Source: Guadua angustifolia (Eukaryota > Streptophyta > Magnoliopsida > Poales > Poaceae). Taken from it: a stretch of 64,000 bases of DNA. Location: contig JAYEVE010000326.1 in the NCBI GenBank assembly GCA_036346375.1, positions 372,001 to 436,000 of the forward strand, read 5' to 3'. The notes below the pieces were generated by a model, which was not told where the DNA came from, searched no databases, and was given only the letters and a program-made list of their open reading frames with translations. Below, in pieces: positions 44,236 to 53,814 of the stretch; within the stretch, counting starts at the first letter, position 1; the number at the start of each line of letters is the position of its first letter. A program made the translations under genes and the position numbers.

Positions 44236-45210
44236 CATGAGGCAGTTCTTTCTGTGGTACATCATGCACCGATGACAGATCTTTTAGTTTGCTTGGTAAA
44301 AGGTGTGCAGTGAGTTTGGCTTCAATGGAGCGCACACGGAATGATGGATCATCACTTTGTAGCGATCCTTCTGACATCTCAATGATGAGCTCATATTTGC
44401 GTCCAGTAACTGCCTTTATCTCTACTGGAATATATGCTTATTGCCCTTCGGTGGCCGCAACTAAAACCATGGGTGGTCTTCCAACTAAATCCTGACCTAT
44501 ATCACTAGAGAACATGAATTCTGCAATGACAGGTTTGTGTTCTTCATCGGCATCAGCATCAGTAGCGTACATGTTTATCTTATATCTGTTTGACAATGTA
44601 TGTAACGCATTAGATCTTATATTTATTCTTAACCTGCAAAACATAGATATATGAGTAGGTGTATGGACATTCTGAAACTGTCTGTACTATCATACCTTGG
44701 TTCCGCTGTTCTAACACCATATCTTCGACATTTGTAGCCATCTCCATCCACATAGGTTTTCTTCCAACATGAAGAGCATGCTATATATCACTATGGCTGT
44801 TTTGGTACCAAATCTTTGATAAGAACCGCGACCTTGTAAGGCTGTTGCTGTTCATTGCATGATATAAAAAAGTAGGGAACAATAAGCCTACACAAAAGGT
44901 GCAGAAGTGCTTTGTAATGCAAGTTGGCCTACGCATGTATGAACAAATATTGTTAGCTAACCATAATTCGTAGTGAAGTAGAAATAAAATAAATCACATA
45001 TGTTCTATGTGGGGTTAGATATAGATTTGATGTAGTTGGAAGAGAAACTCTACCGCCCCGTGTATTATAGATAATTCGAAGAAGTGCTGTGCTGAGACCT
45101 TTCGTGAAACCAGAAAACCGCAGGACATTTGTTACACTAGCAACGTGGGCACGGCGTCCGCAGAGTGCTAGCCATAATACGATATCTGGGTCTTCTAGGA
45201 TAAATTCCAT
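44236..45210 (-). pseudogene. Replication protein A large-subunit-like (Helitron-associated type) pseudogene
   Basis: Three minus-strand pieces fit RPA70-like proteins, which bind single-stranded DNA and are carried by plant Helitrons. 45210-44960: DIVLWLALCGRRAHVASVTN with the OB-fold B-domain pattern WLALxGxRA. 44790-44696: the zinc ribbon IACSSCWKKTYVDGDGYKC with its last Cys replaced by Tyr (RRYG); the Trp before it is a stop (TGA). After a 62-bp intron (44634-44695, GTATGA...TTGCAG): RYKINMYATDAD, AEFMFSSDIGQDLVGRP and, after an in-frame TAA, IPVEIKAVTGRKYELIIEMS, ending at a donor-like GTGAGT. Two stops plus a lost zinc ligand make it dead. Host RPA origin cannot be excluded. Confidence 0.65.
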
Positions 45211-45239
45211 ATAATCTTAAAAAGATTTCGAGAAAAACG

Positions 45240-46030
45240 AAGAAAGGATCTTCTTTTCCTGAATCTAACATTCTATACATTCACCCGTTAATAATACATG
45301 CTTCGAAAAATACTATAGATCGAAGTGAGGAAAAAAATACAAAGATACAACCGTACACATATTTTTCACTATAGAAAATTTCAGAAACCGAGCTACGGTA
45401 AAAAAAATATAGAGATAGAGTTGTAGAAATATCTCTTTCGGCGTTTTTCTGAAAATATTGGAAACCGAGCTAGAAAACCGAGGTGGGAAAAAAGTCTAGA
45501 GGAAAAAGGGTGAGAAATTATTAGAGACGACAACCTTCTTTTGTCGACCATAACATTCTACGTGTTCACCGAGTAATAATACATGTTCTAAAAAATATTA
45601 GAGATCGAGTTGGAAAATCGAGTCGGGGAAGAAGTCTAGAGATAGAGATGTACACATATTTTTAGTGACGAAAACATATTTTTCGGGGAAAACAAGAAAT
45701 GATCTTCTTTTCCCGAATCTAACACTCTATACGTTCACCCGTCAATAATACATGCTTCGAAAAATACTATAGAACGAAGTGGGGAAAAAATTACAGCTAG
45801 AAAACCGAGGTGGGGAAAAAGTCTAGAGGAAAAACGGTGAGAAATTATTAGAGATGACAACTTTTTTTGTCAACTATAACAGTCTACGCGTTCACCGAGT
45901 AATAATACATGTTCTAAAAAATATCAGAGATCGAGTTGGAAAATCGAGACGGGAAAAAAGTCTAGAGATAAAGATACACACATATTTCTGGTGACGAAAA
46001 CATTTTTTCGCGGGAAAAACAGAGAAAGGA
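45240..46030. repeat. Tandem array, two long diverged units
   Basis: GATCTTCTTTTCCYGAATCTAAC occurs at 45247 and 45701 (454-bp offset), and each is followed by CGTTCACCCGT-AATAATACATGC. A second block, GAAATTATTAGAGAYGACAAC, recurs at about 45513 and 45841, each followed by GTTCACCGAGTAATAATACATG. The first unit has about 120 bp extra, so the offset shrinks. Motifs such as AGTCTAGAG and GAAAACCGAG are also repeated at short scale. Non-coding. Confidence 0.75.
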
Positions 46031-46339
46031 CTTAGACGTAAGTAGTAAGGACCTAATTGTTACGTTTTTGGACCTGTTTGCTATCCCGAAAAATTAGAAA
46101 AGGGCTTATTCGCGATTGGTATCATAGAACTCACCAGGACACAATTAATAGAGCAATTACCAATAGAGATAATGTCAAAAATAACTCAAGGACATTTCTG
46201 GAATGAAAAGAAAAATATAAGAAAATGGAAACAAAAGGTTCACTTACTGCTCAGTGCTGTTTGGATTATTCAGCAACTCCATACAAACGACTTGATGATA
46301 AGTGGAGAGTCTTCCTAAGAAACACATGAATACTGCACC

Positions 46340-46945
46340 TCTCTTCCATCCACATCTTCCATGCATCTGCAAGGGTGAAACCAATCAAGGTTAGTAGTGC
46401 TGGTTCTTACCTGTTTAGCAAATTTATTAGTGCTGGTTCTTATTGCAGAATTCATGTGTTTCTTATGCTTAGTGTTTGTTATGCTTAGTAGTGCTGGTTC
46501 TTATTACTGCAGGATCCATCCGACCGCTTCCATCCACATCTTCCATACATACTGCACATCTCTTGCATACATACTGCACCTCTCTTCCATCCATGTCTTC
46601 CATGCATATGCAAGGGTGAAACCAATCAAGGTTAGTAGTGCTGGTTCTTACCTGTTTAGCAAATTTATTAGTGCTGGTTCTTATTGCAGAATTCATGTGT
46701 TTCTTATGCTTAGTAGTGCTGGTTCTTCCATACATACTGCACCTCTCTTCCATCCACATCTTCCATGCATCTGCAAGGGTGAAACCAATCAAGGTTAGTA
46801 GTGCTGGTTCTTACCTGTTTAGCAAATTTATTAGTGCTGGTTCTTATTGCAGAATTCATGTGTTTCTTATACTTAGTAGTGCTGGTTCTTATTGCAGAAT
46901 TCATGTGTTTCTTATGCTTAGTAGTGCTGGTTCTTATTACTGCAG
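46340..46945. repeat. Tandem array of TAGTGCTGGTTCTTA units
   Basis: A composite unit (CTCTCTTCCATCCA, GGGTGAAACCAATCAAGG, TTAGTAGTGCTGGTTCTTACC, GCAGAATTCATGTGTTTC) is present three times, with AAGGTTAGTAGTGCTGG at about 46388, 46629 and 46792 (spacings 241 and 163). Shorter TAGTGCTGGTTCTTATT repeats lie inside. Several overlapping frames on both strands merely reflect the repeat. Confidence 0.85.
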
Positions 46946-47367
46946 GATAATCCTGATCTGGAAGAGGATTGCTGCAGAGCTTTGTTATGCAGATTACGTT
47001 TTGTAAGGTCTTTACCCATGTTTCCTATTCAATTCTGCAATAAATTTGTTTAGTAAATTTGCTCTTTGCTCATTGTCAAGTATGTACCTGAAAGTTTGTC
47101 TATGTTTCAAACTAAGCGATGGCAAGTAAAATAGAAACTGTTGCTATTAATTTGTCAGAAAAAACCATGGAAGATTTGCAGTATCATAAATAAAGGAAAA
47201 ATAAATGTTTTGCTTGCATTTGCTGTAACCATTGATACATACGGTTCTTATGCTTCATGTTTTCTTATGCTTTATGGTTGGTGTCTGTGTGTTCTTGCGC
47301 TGCATGTGTTTGATTTCATGGTTGATGCCCTACAGCGAATTAACCATAAGACGGTAAAATGTCTCAC
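46946..47367. other. No independent gene; probable intron next to RPL14 relic
   Basis: AT-rich sequence downstream (minus) of the RPL14 exon donor site. It could be part of a captured intron. No other motif seen. Confidence 0.35.
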
Positions 47368-47453
47368 CTTAATCTTCGCCAACATGACCTTGAACCTCTT
47401 CTGGACAATCAGCTTCTTGCCCCACGAGCTGTTCTCCCACTTGTTCTTCACAT
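47368..47453 (-). pseudogene. Exon fragment of ribosomal protein L14 gene
   Basis: The minus strand encodes DVKNKWENSSWGKKLIVQKR followed at once by FKVMLAKIK, matching the central part of plant 60S ribosomal protein L14, a cytosolic large-subunit protein. In the family about nine residues separate these two blocks; their absence means an in-frame deletion of about 27 bp here. The exon is bordered by an acceptor-like AG (47454-47455) and a donor AAG|GTGAGAC at 47361-47368, so it was copied as DNA with introns. No other L14 exons were found nearby, which fits transposon capture (Helitron or Pack-type). Confidence 0.75.
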
Positions 47454-47530
47454 CTTCAAAAGGATAACACGCATTCAAATAAGTATCAGATGCACAAAGG
47501 ATCAAAAAATGTAGCACAATTGCTACTCTC

Positions 47531-47767
47531 AATTAAAAGGAAGGGCTAGGAATGTAATGCACAGGAATGTAATTAAAACAGCTCTCTCTTCCAAGCCTAG
47601 AAAGGTTCTGTTGAATATGGTCTTCCCCAATTGCTACTAACCTACTGCACAATTGCTACTCTCAATTACTATAACTAATCTCAATTGCTAATAACCTACT
47701 GCACAATGGCTGGAGGTGTTCGAGCTATAGAGGTAATTAAAAGGAAGGGAAAGGAATGTAATGCACA
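47531..47767. repeat. 33-bp direct repeat and AATTGCTA-rich segment
   Basis: AATTAAAAGGAAGGG...GGAATGTAATGCACA occurs at 47531-47563 and 47735-47767. Between them TACTGCACAATTGCTAC / TCTCAATTGCTA motifs repeat. Non-coding. Confidence 0.6.
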
Positions 47768-48849
47768 ATGTCTAGAAAACTTCAGCAGCAGTCAGGCGCT
47801 TTTTGGGTCTTGCCGCAGCAGACAATTAGTGCTTATGAACTTTTAACAGAGAGCAATGAATGGACAGATTAGTGCTTATGAACTGTTTATTTTTATTTTA
47901 TTATAAAAATATTGTTTTTAGAACAAACTACATTCCATGTAACATGAATAGTCTTGAAATAGATATTGTGTGTAACATTAGAATCACTGGTGCCACTATA
48001 TTTTTCTGTGAATAGTGCAATTCTAGAAAGATTGCATGTGTAGACTCTGTATATATTGTGCTTGTTATCTTTTGTATAAAAAGGCCCAAACACTGTTAAT
48101 TCACACGAGCAACCAACAGATTTCACCTCAAAAAGTATAAGACCTGTTTGCTCATAACTCAAATTTGGTACTGCATTGAAATCCAAAACAGAAATCGTCC
48201 AAATTTCAAGTCAGGTAATAGATAATTCCCCTCCAACTTATAATCTATCAGAACAGACCAACTTATAATCTGACAACATCTGATCAAGCTCGAAATGCAT
48301 AACACCACCAACCCCCAAAGTTCCACATTCTCACCCACTTCAAAATAGCATCTGAATGACCCCAACTCATCTCTCATGATGCTTAATTTGATATACATCT
48401 CATGTGAATGACTGAATGTATAATTCAGAGGTGTAACTTAGTTCAATTGTATGCAGCTCATCTATATATATATCTTCTGCAATATGCTAGCTGTTGATCG
48501 GGAAGATGCAACGCAATAATCATGCACACATGACGTGATTGTGTACGATATAATACTGTTTTCCATGAGTGATGTCTGCATGAATGTTGTCTCTTCCGCA
48601 ATCCAAATTATAAAAAAAGTTGATCTTCTTACACCACCAAGTCCCTAATGGCATGTTACACTTTCGAAAGGATCTATCTTTGTCTACCCTGTCATATTAA
48701 CATATGAAAATTTCCATTAAATAGTACCGAGTAATTGAATTTCTTTCTGTCTCTTTCAACATTTTTTGCTTTTCCATGTTTGTATATATTTGTATCTTTA
48801 AAAAAATCAGAAGCCGTATGCTAAGACAAAACATGAATATTCAGTGATA
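47768..48849. other. No gene supported
   Basis: AT-rich DNA with two minus open frames of 80-97 codons (47893-48186, 48159-48398) that show no family motif; the overlap and composition argue against coding. TATATATA at 48464. Confidence 0.4.
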
Positions 48850-48900
48850 CTCCCTCCATCCCCAAACACAAACATTTTTACTGTTCAAATTTCCAGAGCA
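48848..48900 (+). mobile_element. End of a Stowaway-like MITE
   Basis: TA followed by CTCCCTCCATCCCCAAACAC is the hallmark terminus of grass Stowaway (Tc1/mariner) MITEs with the TA target site. The opposite end GGAGGGAGTA was not seen within 500 bp, so the copy is truncated. Confidence 0.65.
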
Positions 48901-49261
48901 AGATTTCGTCAGAGTGCCATGTACAGTAGTGTTTCTTTTCTTTTCTTTTGGGTCATGGCTACCACAAGTCCACGACGCACAAGCATCATCCTAGCTCGTT
49001 ATAGGAACTCAATATGACCACACCCGCTAGCCGCCTACGTACCAGTTCCGATTTGAGAGCCTATTTTGCTTGCTCAATCAGTCCGAGTTCAATCCTCGTA
49101 CCATGCAGATTTGTTTTTAGTGCTTTTCTCGCAACATGCCGGCAGGATACAGTTAAAATATTGAAAGTTAGGAACAATTTTCTTCGGGTTAATGTCCACT
49201 TTACTCGCCTAAAGTACCGCGATTTGTCATTCGAAAGTGTATCATGCCATTAGGGAACAAC
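48901..49261. other. No gene supported
   Basis: Mixed-composition DNA; a 79-codon plus frame at 49014-49253 has no recognised motif. Confidence 0.35.
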
Positions 49262-49700
49262 TCATCGATTGCAAAAGGCAACAACGAAGAAGCTGACCTC
49301 CGTCGCCGTCCTGGTCAGATCCATGCAGGTGTCGACGCAGAAGTTTGCGTCCTGGTCAGATCCATGCAGGTGTCGACCTGCGACGTCACCTCCGCCGCCG
49401 TTAGCCCCCGACGCGCCGTCGCTTCCAGCGCCTCGTGCAACCGCTCCACCCCGGCAAGCTGGCTCGGGGTCTGGACTTGGTGGCGGCGTCTTCGGAGACA
49501 ACAGGGAGACTGCGCCTTCGGAGATGAGACGACGGGGAGACGGCGCCTTCGGGGACGGCGCGGATCCGGATCGGGGTCGCCAGTGGTAGTCCTCAGTCGG
49601 GGTCGCCGGGTCGGGCTCGAGCGACGGCCGACGGGCAGCCGGGCAGGCGTGGAGTCGCCGAGTCGCGTGAGGCGTGCAGGCGGCTAGGGTTTGGGTTTGT
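49262..49700 (-). other. GC-rich island, possible 5' end of a minus-strand gene or gene relic
   Basis: On the minus strand the island starts with AAACCCTAGCCGCC (near 49695), a typical 5' UTR start of grass genes, and leads into Pro/Ser/Arg-rich frames, including one of 79 codons (49501-49262: PPPSPDPEPACRGG). Coding continues in no recognised exon to the left. It may be a first exon carried here by a transposon. A 29-bp direct repeat lies within. Confidence 0.3.
49308..49377. repeat. Perfect 29-bp direct repeat, 41-bp offset
   Basis: GTCCTGGTCAGATCCATGCA plus GGTGTCGAC occurs at 49308-49336 and 49349-49377 without mismatch. Confidence 0.9.
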
Positions 49701-50092
49701 GTGGAGGCGTGGAGGATGGGAATAGCCAGCGCCAGCTGCCAGGATTAGGGGTCGCCGGGTTGTTTTGGAAAGTTGGGAATGGGATGGGCCCTGGGCCGGA
49801 TGCTTGGATGGCTGGGCCAGGCTGGCTGATTGGCTGGGTCATCACGGACTGATTGATCGGGTTAATTGTTTCAATTTCCTATTCAATACTGCTAGCTTGT
49901 GAGAAAGAGGAAGCGACTTAATTGAGTCAAAGATCTCGGTATTATCAAACATTAAAGTTTATATTTAATACTACAAACTTTGAAATTGAGTCAAAGATCA
50001 GGTCGTTTTTTGATATTGTTTCATTTTTGTACTTTTTTATACTATTTCATTGTGATGCTTATTTTTCATGACCGATCATCAATAAAGCATAG
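49701..50092. other. Spacer upstream of helicase fragment
   Basis: It begins with GGCTGGG-rich sequence and becomes AT-rich. A repeat TTGAGTCAAAGATC occurs at 49921 and 49985. No coding motif seen. Confidence 0.4.
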
Positions 50093-50287
50093 GGTCAAAC
50101 AATCCCACATGTTGGGGTCTACCTTCCTAATTCAGTTTTCTCCCATGGTCAACTCTATGTCGCCCTATCGCGAGCAACCACTAGAAGTAATCTTAAAATA
50201 CTTGCTGCACCAGGAAATGATGGGAGCTTCAATTCGGCCTGCACACTAACCAAGAATATAGTCTACAAAGAAGTCCTCACCTCGTAG
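50093..50287 (+). pseudogene. C-terminal fragment of Helitron PIF1-like helicase
   Basis: One frame reads GQTIPHVGVYLPNSVFSHGQ then LYVALSRATTRSNLKILAAP and, near the stop TAG at 50285, TKNIVYKEVLTS. This is the signature C-terminal helicase motif region (VFSHGQLYVALSR) and tail of the PIF1 helicase in plant Helitron RepHel proteins, which drive rolling-circle transposition. It retains the true C-terminus but lacks everything upstream: a stop lies at 50090. About 64 codons against a protein of well over 1,000 residues. The other long frame across it (49980-50249) is spurious. Confidence 0.88.
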
Positions 50288-50599
50288 ATGAGTTTTGTAA
50301 TGATATGCTACATCACTTTGTTGTTTTTATTCATGTTATACTGAAACAATGGAGAATATCGATATGTTGTATGTTATATTTGACTAAGGTATTATTTGCA
50401 CATCATATTTTATTTTTTTGTTTCATGTTATCGTAATAGCGGTGATGACTATTCAAAATATGGATACCGCTAGTAACGAAGACGGCTCTCAGACTAGTTT
50501 GATTAGAACCAGAGGTGTAAGGAAGGGAAATTCATCCTGGAGAGGTAAGCATTGTCTCTGTTTCTGCGGTCAACTTCCTTGCTTCTCCTGTTCAAATAA
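50288..50599. other. 3' flank of helicase fragment, with a short exon-like frame
   Basis: AT-rich, then at about 50440-50545 a plus frame (MDTASNEDGSQTSLIRTRGV) ends at a donor-like AGAG|GTAAGC. It may be an exon relic of another element; I could not identify it. Confidence 0.3.
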
Positions 50600-50949
50600 A
50601 AACCAGTAGCAATATTTGAATTTTTAAAAATTTCTCAGATTTGATAATCATCTAAAATTTTTATAGAACATCACTAATGTGTTAGGAATCCCTATAAAAA
50701 ATTTCAAAATTTTTCGATATCGTTTAAACTATTTTTCACTCGGTGCAAATTCATTGAAATCTTGGCAAATCTCGCCGAGAGTTCAGGAATTTCGGCTGAA
50801 ATTTCATTTTTTTTTGGCAGAAATAAAACCGGATTTGAATTTTTTAAATTTCATTCAAAATTTACCCAAAATTCTGAGATCTCAACTAGATTTTTAGATT
50901 TCGATCACCAGCGAGATTTAATTCGAAAATAAAATTTGAATCCTTGTCT
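50600..50949. mobile_element. Partial copy of the hAT-like element at 31167-32960
   Basis: It matches the right-hand 330 bp of that element: TTTTTAAAAATTTCTCAGATTTGATAATCATCTAAAATTT, AAAAATTTCAAAATTTTTCGATATCG, ACCGGATTTGAATTTT. The end ATTTGAATCCTTG compares with the inverted terminus CAGGGATCAA. Confidence 0.6.
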
Positions 50950-51338
50950 TTCACCTCCCCCATCTGCCTCCGACAAGTGGCGGCGGCGTCGTGATGGGCG
51001 GAGCCGTTGTTCCAATCGGGCACGCCCAGGTGGGCCACTGATCGGTCATCAGCCGTTGCAGCGAGGAAGGCCATTCTGCTACCATGTGCAGCGGGCCATC
51101 ACCACTTCACCAGTGACCTCCACGGCTCCACTCGCCTGACCGGCGAGTGGCGAATAGTTGCCCGGATGGCCGAGACAACTAGAGCAGCACTGATGTAGCA
51201 CAGGGAGGGAGAGTTCTTGGGTGTCTGATAGTGACGAGGAGAGGGCTGACTCTTACGTGGAGAAAACAGGTCACTTCTTGGATCCCTTAAAAATCTATAA
51301 ATTTCTTGGCTTCTTTGGCACCTTCACCTGATTAAAAG
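50950..51338. other. GC-rich patch then flank of LINE insertion
   Basis: 50950-51200 is GC-rich with open frames on both strands and no motif. 51240-51338 is the left flank of the LINE below and may belong to the interrupted locus continuing at 53083. Confidence 0.35.
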
Positions 51339-51353
51339 AGGTCATGATTACTT

Positions 51354-53067
51354 TATTTAGATAAAGGATTTAAATCCGGTCTCTGCAAGAGAACACAATC
51401 GAGTTCATACAAATATCACAACCGTAGAGCTGGAAAGAAAAACAAAACAAAGAGAACTGAAAATCAAAAGCAAATTCTATAATTGCTTCTCTATCCATTC
51501 TTGGCAAAAATATCCAATGCCACGACCTCCAATGCCCTGCTTACCATCTGGATGGTCTCCCTGTTGTTCTCAGACTGCAATAATGCTTAAAACCAGAGCC
51601 AGTATGTTCCCCTGAAAGTAGCCTGCATAAAAGAAGAGTATTATTTTTTCTCAAAAATGAGATCATTACGAGTGCACCAAATTGCGAGTGCACCAAAATT
51701 TAGGCTAAACAGAGGTAATTGTCCAAAAAAGAACTTATGAAACAACGCCAACAGATCATCTTTTATAATATCCCAAAAGACCTAATAAAATTCAGCTGGG
51801 AAGCCGTCAGGGTCAGGCGATTTATTGTGTTCCATTTGGAAAATCGCCTCTTTAACCTCTTTTTCAGTGAAATTAGCAATTAGGATGTCATTTTCCTCAT
51901 TTGTTACCTGGGGCAAATCGTGATTATGATCCACTACCAAACTAAAATTATTTTCTTTTGGCGGACCAAACAACCCCTTATAATAGTTTGTGATATACAC
52001 TTTTAATTGAACGTCACCCACTATGACACGATCTTCATGATCTAATTTGAAAATGTGTTGTTTTCTATGTTTGCTATTAGCAACCAAATGAAAATATTGG
52101 GTGTTATCATCCCCTTCCAAAAGGTCTTTTATCTTAGCTCTCTCATACCATTTAATTTTTTCTTCCCTCAACAAGTGCACCAACCTTTCGTGAAGGTAAT
52201 TTTTCAAGTTTAATTCGTGATCTGATAGAACTCTATGTTCTGCCTTTTTATCAAGGTCATCAATTATGGAAATAATCTTTTTCTTCTCTTTTTTATTATG
52301 ACCAATCGTATGTTTGGCCCAAATTTCTTAAAAATTGCCTAAGAGCTCTAATCTTGTTTCGCCATTTTTCCATAGCAGAGCCCTCTCGTCTCTCGACCAT
52401 TTATCTAAGCAACACAACCATAGAAACCATCTCTAATCAACCAACCACGTTCAAATTTGAATAACGGTGGAGGTCTATTATGAGACGAAACCCCAGAATT
52501 CAATAATAAAGGAATATGGTCAGAGTTACTTCTATCCCTAGCCTACGCAGTAGTGAGAGGGAATTTATTTTCCCATTCAGTACAGACCAAGACCCTATGT
52601 AACTTCTCAAAAGTTGGATCATCACCACTACTCGCCCAAGTATATTGACGACCAGACAAATTTAACTCTCTAAGCTCCATGATTGAATAACCATGTTAAA
52701 AAGATTGGGCCATTTCTTATCAAAGTTGTCCTTGTTTTTATCTTGAGGACCACGCATAATATTAAAATCTTCACCAATAATATATGGTAGCGGTTCTTTA
52801 CTACAAATATGAACCATATCTGTTAGAAAAGGTTCTTTATATTCCTGTTGTGCTGGACCATAAACTGCTATTAGCGCCCATTTGAAATCATCATTTTTAT
52901 TGCGAAGAGTAAACATAATATAAAAGTCCCCTTCATCGATAGCTCCAATATCAAACACCGTTAAGTCAACCCCCAGAAGCATCCCCCCTAACCACCATGA
53001 GGAGGCATACAATGCCAAATATATTCTTTGCCACCACATAATTTTTTCAAGGTCCTATCTGGGAAAT
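51354..53067 (-). mobile_element. Truncated and internally deleted L1 LINE, same family as 33541-41334
   Basis: Flanked by the perfect 15-bp duplication AGGTCATGATTACTT (51339-51353, 53068-53082). In the minus direction it starts within the endonuclease (5' truncation), contains the frames 53039-52662 (GGMLLGVDLTVFDIGAIDEG, VYGPAQQEYKEPF) and 52207-51782 (NTQYFHLVANSKHRKQ, NKSPDPDGFPAEFY). It then jumps from the RT region straight to the 3' tail, skipping about 1.95 kb present in the other copy. It ends CCGGATTTAAATCCTTTATC then TAAATAAAG. Confidence 0.92.
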
Positions 53068-53226
53068 AGGTCATGATTACTTGGACTTCAATTTTTCTCG
53101 CGAAGCAAGGAGATGGAACTTCCATTTTTACCTGCATTGATCATAGATCTGGTTGGACCTCCTCACCATCTCTCTTTACTGCCAAACACTAATCACTGTT
53201 CATGAAACTTGTGATTATGAGAGTGC

Positions 53227-53814
53227 ATGGAAATGCTTGACAAGGCTTACATACATTACCTAGTAACAACATCTCTCGTTGCTGTCAGGATCGTTGAAGA
53301 GATGAAAGCTGCTATCTTTTTTTGAAGCACGAAACAATAGGGGAAGTCCTTGCTAGGAAATTAAATTAAGAGAGCCAACAAAAAACAATAGTAGCAAGGC
53401 TGGTGAGGGACCAGCCAAAGGAAGAAAAGAAAATTAAGCAAACCTAATTCCCCAAGCTAGGAAAGACTCTCTAAGATTAACATCCAACCTATAAGACTGC
53501 AAGTGAATTTCAGCTAAAACCAGTCCTTCCATGAGAGCAAACTAACAGGCAGGGATCTAAAAATCCAGTCATTACATTGCTTCCAAATACCCCAAGAGGT
53601 AATCACGAAGACATGCATGAAGCAGGGGGCTTCCTCTGTAAAACAGGCATCCGAAATTCTTTGGAAAGCTGCTATCTTTAAACCGACGGCGTGTATATAT
53701 GCTTCTAGGCTGAGTAGCATTTATATGCATTCAAAAGCTAAATTGAACAATCCTGACAGCAGTGTGGTTAGTAGGTCGTGGATGATTACAGATATTCTCA
53801 TTTTGCTTACGAAT
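53227..53814 (+). pseudogene. Unidentified plus-strand ORF split by a LINE tail and the LARD (left part)
   Basis: If the insert at 53320-53664 (with one copy of its duplication) and the LARD (with one copy of CGAAT) are ignored, one frame runs from ATG 53227 to the stop TGA at 63614-63616, about 95 codons. It begins MEMLDKAYIHYLV, and the left part ends DILILLTN at the LARD border. The right part (63557-63616) reads CVAHLFRETLKHFLSCVDI. That the frame stays open across both duplications suggests real coding or a former exon, but chance is possible and I do not recognise the protein. A TGA lies shortly upstream of the ATG. Confidence 0.35.
53320..53664 (-). mobile_element. 345-bp 5'-truncated LINE tail
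   Basis: A 15-bp duplication, AAAGCTGCTATCTTT, flanks it (53305-53319, 53665-53679). On the minus strand it encodes the C-terminal LINE ORF2 block ITSWGIWKQCNDWIFRS and ends in a poly(A) run (T's on the plus strand at 53317-53322). Sequence differs from the other two LINEs, so it is another family. Confidence 0.85.

Noticed and set aside
46397..47006. Small membrane-like proteins (repeated hydrophobic frames)
   Set aside because: All derive from the tandem array at 46340-46945.
47893..48398. Two minus frames of 97 and 79 codons as a host gene
   Set aside because: No motif, no splice context, AT-rich composition, and they overlap in different frames.
49980..50249. 89-codon plus frame
   Set aside because: Out of frame with the clear helicase motif GQTIP...LYVALSR, so it is a shadow.
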